Below are positions 14,530-16,041 of a stretch of 16,041 nucleotides of DNA, piece after piece. Every line of letters starts with the position of its first letter. Position 1 is the stretch's first letter. Source of the DNA: Clostridia bacterium (lineage in GTDB: Bacteria; Bacillota; Clostridia; Lachnospirales; Cellulosilyticaceae); assembly GCA_029256345.1 (NCBI GenBank), contig JAQSYC010000014.1, positions 1-16,041 of the forward strand, given 5' to 3'. The notes under the pieces are model-generated. The model made no database searches. It saw only the letters and a program-made list of their open reading frames with translations, and had not been told where the DNA came from. The translations under genes were made by a program, and so were the position numbers.

Positions 14530-14558
14530 ATAATACAGTGTTTTTTTATCTTTTTCAA
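14530..14558 (-). promoter_or_regulatory. Sigma-A-type promoter for the mreB operon
   Basis: TTGAAA (14558-14553), a 17-base spacer and TATTAT (14535-14530) make a good promoter about 80 bases before mreB. The intergenic stretch 14452-14617 is very AT-rich, and I see no other operator or riboswitch in it. The transcript would cover mreB to mgsA unless an internal promoter exists. Confidence 0.75.
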
Positions 14559-14617
14559 CAGATTAATGGTAAATAAAAATGCAAAAGTTAAATTTTGTAA
14601 AATTACGTTTGTTTTAG

Positions 14618-15301
14618 CTAAATATAATTTTGTTCTTTGAGACTTGTATACGTCCCATCTCCAATAATGACATGGTCTAAAAAGGGGATGCCGACAAGTT
14701 CTCCCACTTGCTTAAGTCTTGCTGTAATCTGAATATCTTCCTTGCTTGGACTAGCATCTCCACTTGGATGGTTATGGACTGCAATGATGCTGTGAGCTGA
14801 TTTCTGAATGGCCGCTTTATAAACTTCTCTTGGATGCACGATAGATGCCGTAAGACTGCCTTTAGAAATCATCTCGTAACTTTTCATCTTGCATTTTGTG
14901 TCCAATAGTACGATAAGAAAATTTTCTTCTTTTAAATGTCTCATATCCTCCATGAAATACTCTGATACATCTTTTGGCGAGGTTACTTTGAGAGAAGAGG
15001 TATATTTCTGACGGGACAGACGTTTGCAAAGCTCCAGTAATGTCAAAATCTGTATAGCCTTCACTTTTCCTATGCCTCTAATCCCTATAAGCTCTTCAAA
15101 GGAGAACTGGTATAAAGAAATCAGTGAAGGCACTCTTTCATAACGACAAAGAATAGTCTCCGCAAGTTCTTTAGCATTGCAGTCTTGTGTTCCACTTCTT
15201 AAAAGAATTGCGAGAAGTTCCACATCCGTAAGCGCATCTTGTCCATATTTTTCAAATTTTTCATAGGGCCTGCTATAGGACGGATCATCCTGTATACGCA
15301 T
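14618..15301 (-). CDS. radC: RadC family (JAMM metalloprotease-like) protein
   Basis: RadC proteins carry a helix-hairpin-helix segment and a JAMM zinc domain; the original claim of a DNA repair role is not secure, and function is unknown. In the 227-residue product the HhH-like part is LIGIRGIGKVKAIQIL (about 71-86), and the JAMM domain has HNHPSGDASPSKED, with zinc-ligand His176 and His178, Ser186 and Asp189. GSLTASIVHPRE precedes it. I choose ATG 15301: the product then begins MRIQDDPSYSRPYEK like other RadC proteins, and a GGGGGGTG SD lies just upstream. An in-frame ATG at 15319 has no SD. The gene lies between maf and mreB; no clear promoter or terminator of its own is visible. Confidence 0.95.
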   Translation of the reverse strand: MRIQDDPSYSRPYEKFEKYGQDALTDVELLAILLRSGTQDCNAKELAETILCRYERVPSLISLYQFSFEELIGIRGIGKVKAIQILTLLELCKRLSRQKYTSSLKVTSPKDVSEYFMEDMRHLKEENFLIVLLDTKCKMKSYEMISKGSLTASIVHPREVYKAAIQKSAHSIIAVHNHPSGDASPSKEDIQITARLKQVGELVGIPFLDHVIIGDGTYTSLKEQNYI

Positions 15302-15378
15302 CTGCCACCCCCCTTTCATACACTCAAATTATTGCCTTAATAAAGGTTATCCATACTTCTTTTCATCATAAAAGCAAC

Positions 15379-15411
15379 AAAAAAACAAGTTTAACTTTCA
15401 ACTTGTTTTTT
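15379..15411 (-). terminator. Intrinsic terminator after maf
   Basis: A 12-bp inverted repeat (arms 15380-15391 and 15400-15411, loop 15392-15399) is followed by a T-run on the minus strand (seven T in total including the stem). It begins 6 bases beyond the maf stop codon. It should reduce read-through from maf into radC. Confidence 0.85.
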
Positions 15412-15417
15412 GGCTTC

Positions 15418-15987
15418 TTAATCGTCATTCAATTGTGTAAGTTCCTTATACAGTCTGTGAACAGGCAGTCCTACTACATTGTAGTAATCACCTTCTATCC
15501 CTTCAATATAAAGTGCCCCTTTTCCCTGTATGCCGTATGCACCAGCTTTATCTAGTGGTTCCCCAGTATCGATATAGCTGTCTATTTCTTGGTGCGTCAG
15601 TTTTTTCATTGTTACAGATGTTTTTTCATAAAAGGTTTGTATACACTTCTCATCCTTGCAAACAAAAGCAACACCCGTATAAACCGTATGCTTTTTACCT
15701 GATAAGCTTTCTAGAATCACTTTAGCATGTTGTTTATCTCTGGGTTTACCGATTATTTGACTACCTAGAGCCACCACCGTGTCACACCCTATAACAAGTT
15801 TGCTTGTATACTCTCCTGCAACCGCCATAGCTTTTTTTAAAGCTAAAGCCTTAACATTCTCCTCCGGACTTTGTGCCGGGTCTATCTGTTCATCTACTTC
15901 CTTACTGACTACGATAAAAGGCATTTCTAAAAGATTCATCAAAGCCTTTCTTCTTGGGGAAGAAGAGGCCAATACAATAAAGTCCAT
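15418..15987 (-). CDS. maf: Maf family nucleoside triphosphate pyrophosphatase
   Basis: Maf proteins hydrolyse nucleoside triphosphates (dTTP, UTP and modified forms) to monophosphates and pyrophosphate; they have been linked to septum inhibition in Bacillus. The 189-residue product shows the family motifs: SSSPRRKAL (8-16), GCDTVV (67-72, Asp69), GKPRD (80-84), YTG (103-105), and GEPLDKAGAYGIQGKG (142-157). It is the dTTP/UTP-type subgroup by these motifs, at moderate certainty. I choose ATG 15987, which has GAGG 9 bases upstream and gives the standard start MDFIVLASSSPRR; an in-frame ATG at 16002 has no SD. It is the first gene of the cluster, followed by its own terminator. Confidence 0.95.
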   Translation of the reverse strand: MDFIVLASSSPRRKALMNLLEMPFIVVSKEVDEQIDPAQSPEENVKALALKKAMAVAGEYTSKLVIGCDTVVALGSQIIGKPRDKQHAKVILESLSGKKHTVYTGVAFVCKDEKCIQTFYEKTSVTMKKLTHQEIDSYIDTGEPLDKAGAYGIQGKGALYIEGIEGDYYNVVGLPVHRLYKELTQLNDD

Positions 15988-16041
15988 AACATCTGTCCTC
16001 ATTTTTAGATTTTTTTATAAATCAAAACACCAGCCACCATA

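Noticed and set aside
14591..14604. Palindromic AATTTT/AAAATT near the end of radC as a terminator
   Set aside because: It has no G-C pairs in the stem and no following U-run; it is likely chance in AT-rich DNA.
1..16041. Search for a new defence, mobile, CRISPR or secondary-metabolite system
   Set aside because: All genes belong to a conserved Firmicutes chromosomal cluster with even spacing, one orientation and similar composition; no integrase, transposase, repeat array, toxin pair or attachment site is visible.

Overview
The window is a compact, AT-rich (low-GC), single-strand gene cluster. Every real gene reads on the minus strand, so transcription runs from high to low coordinates. The gene order is the classic Firmicutes block maf-radC-mreBCD-(PBP)-min-...-rplU-prp-rpmA. 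The presence of MinE, the RodA/PBP2 pair, methylglyoxal synthase and the radical SAM/DUF2344/RNase G trio points to Clostridia, probably a Lachnospiraceae-like lineage. Family level is inference. No mobile element, tRNA, rRNA, CRISPR array or foreign-looking segment is visible, and no gene-free stretch exceeds 300 bases. The longest gap is about 165 bases upstream of mreB and holds its candidate promoter. Both window edges (1-36 and 15988-16041) hold nothing I can call.

Layout in transcription order: (1) maf (15987-15418), closed by a terminator. (2) radC (15301-14618). (3) A morphogenesis and division operon starting from a good promoter at 14558-14530: mreB, mreC, mreD, a very large PBP2 (mrdA), minC, minD, minE, rodA and mgsA, closed by a terminator that overlaps the mgsA stop codon. 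(4) A second unit: an 85-residue single-pass membrane protein, a radical SAM protein, a DUF2344 partner and an RNase E/G family ribonuclease, the last three overlapping. (5) A ribosomal-protein unit: promoter, L21 leader RNA, rplU, prp and rpmA, closed by a terminator. Its promoter sits against the rng stop codon.

How the genes work together: MreBCD, RodA (glycosyltransferase) and PBP2 (transpeptidase) make the cell-elongation machine. MinCDE places the division site, so elongation and septum positioning are probably co-transcribed. Prp is the protease that removes the N-terminal extension carried by L27 (rpmA), and the two genes are adjacent with L21. 

This is mainly an ordinary, conserved chromosomal region, and I do not see a new defence or mobile system. 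The points worth a second look are local: a PBP2 of 1047 residues with two large helical insertions; a methylglyoxal synthase whose expected catalytic-base aspartate is alanine; an RNase E/G protein without the zinc-link cysteines; and a small membrane protein standing where spoIVFA/spoIVFB usually sit. Several start codons were reassigned from Shine-Dalgarno (SD) positions. GTG (mrdA) and TTG (mreC) are the starts best supported for those two genes.
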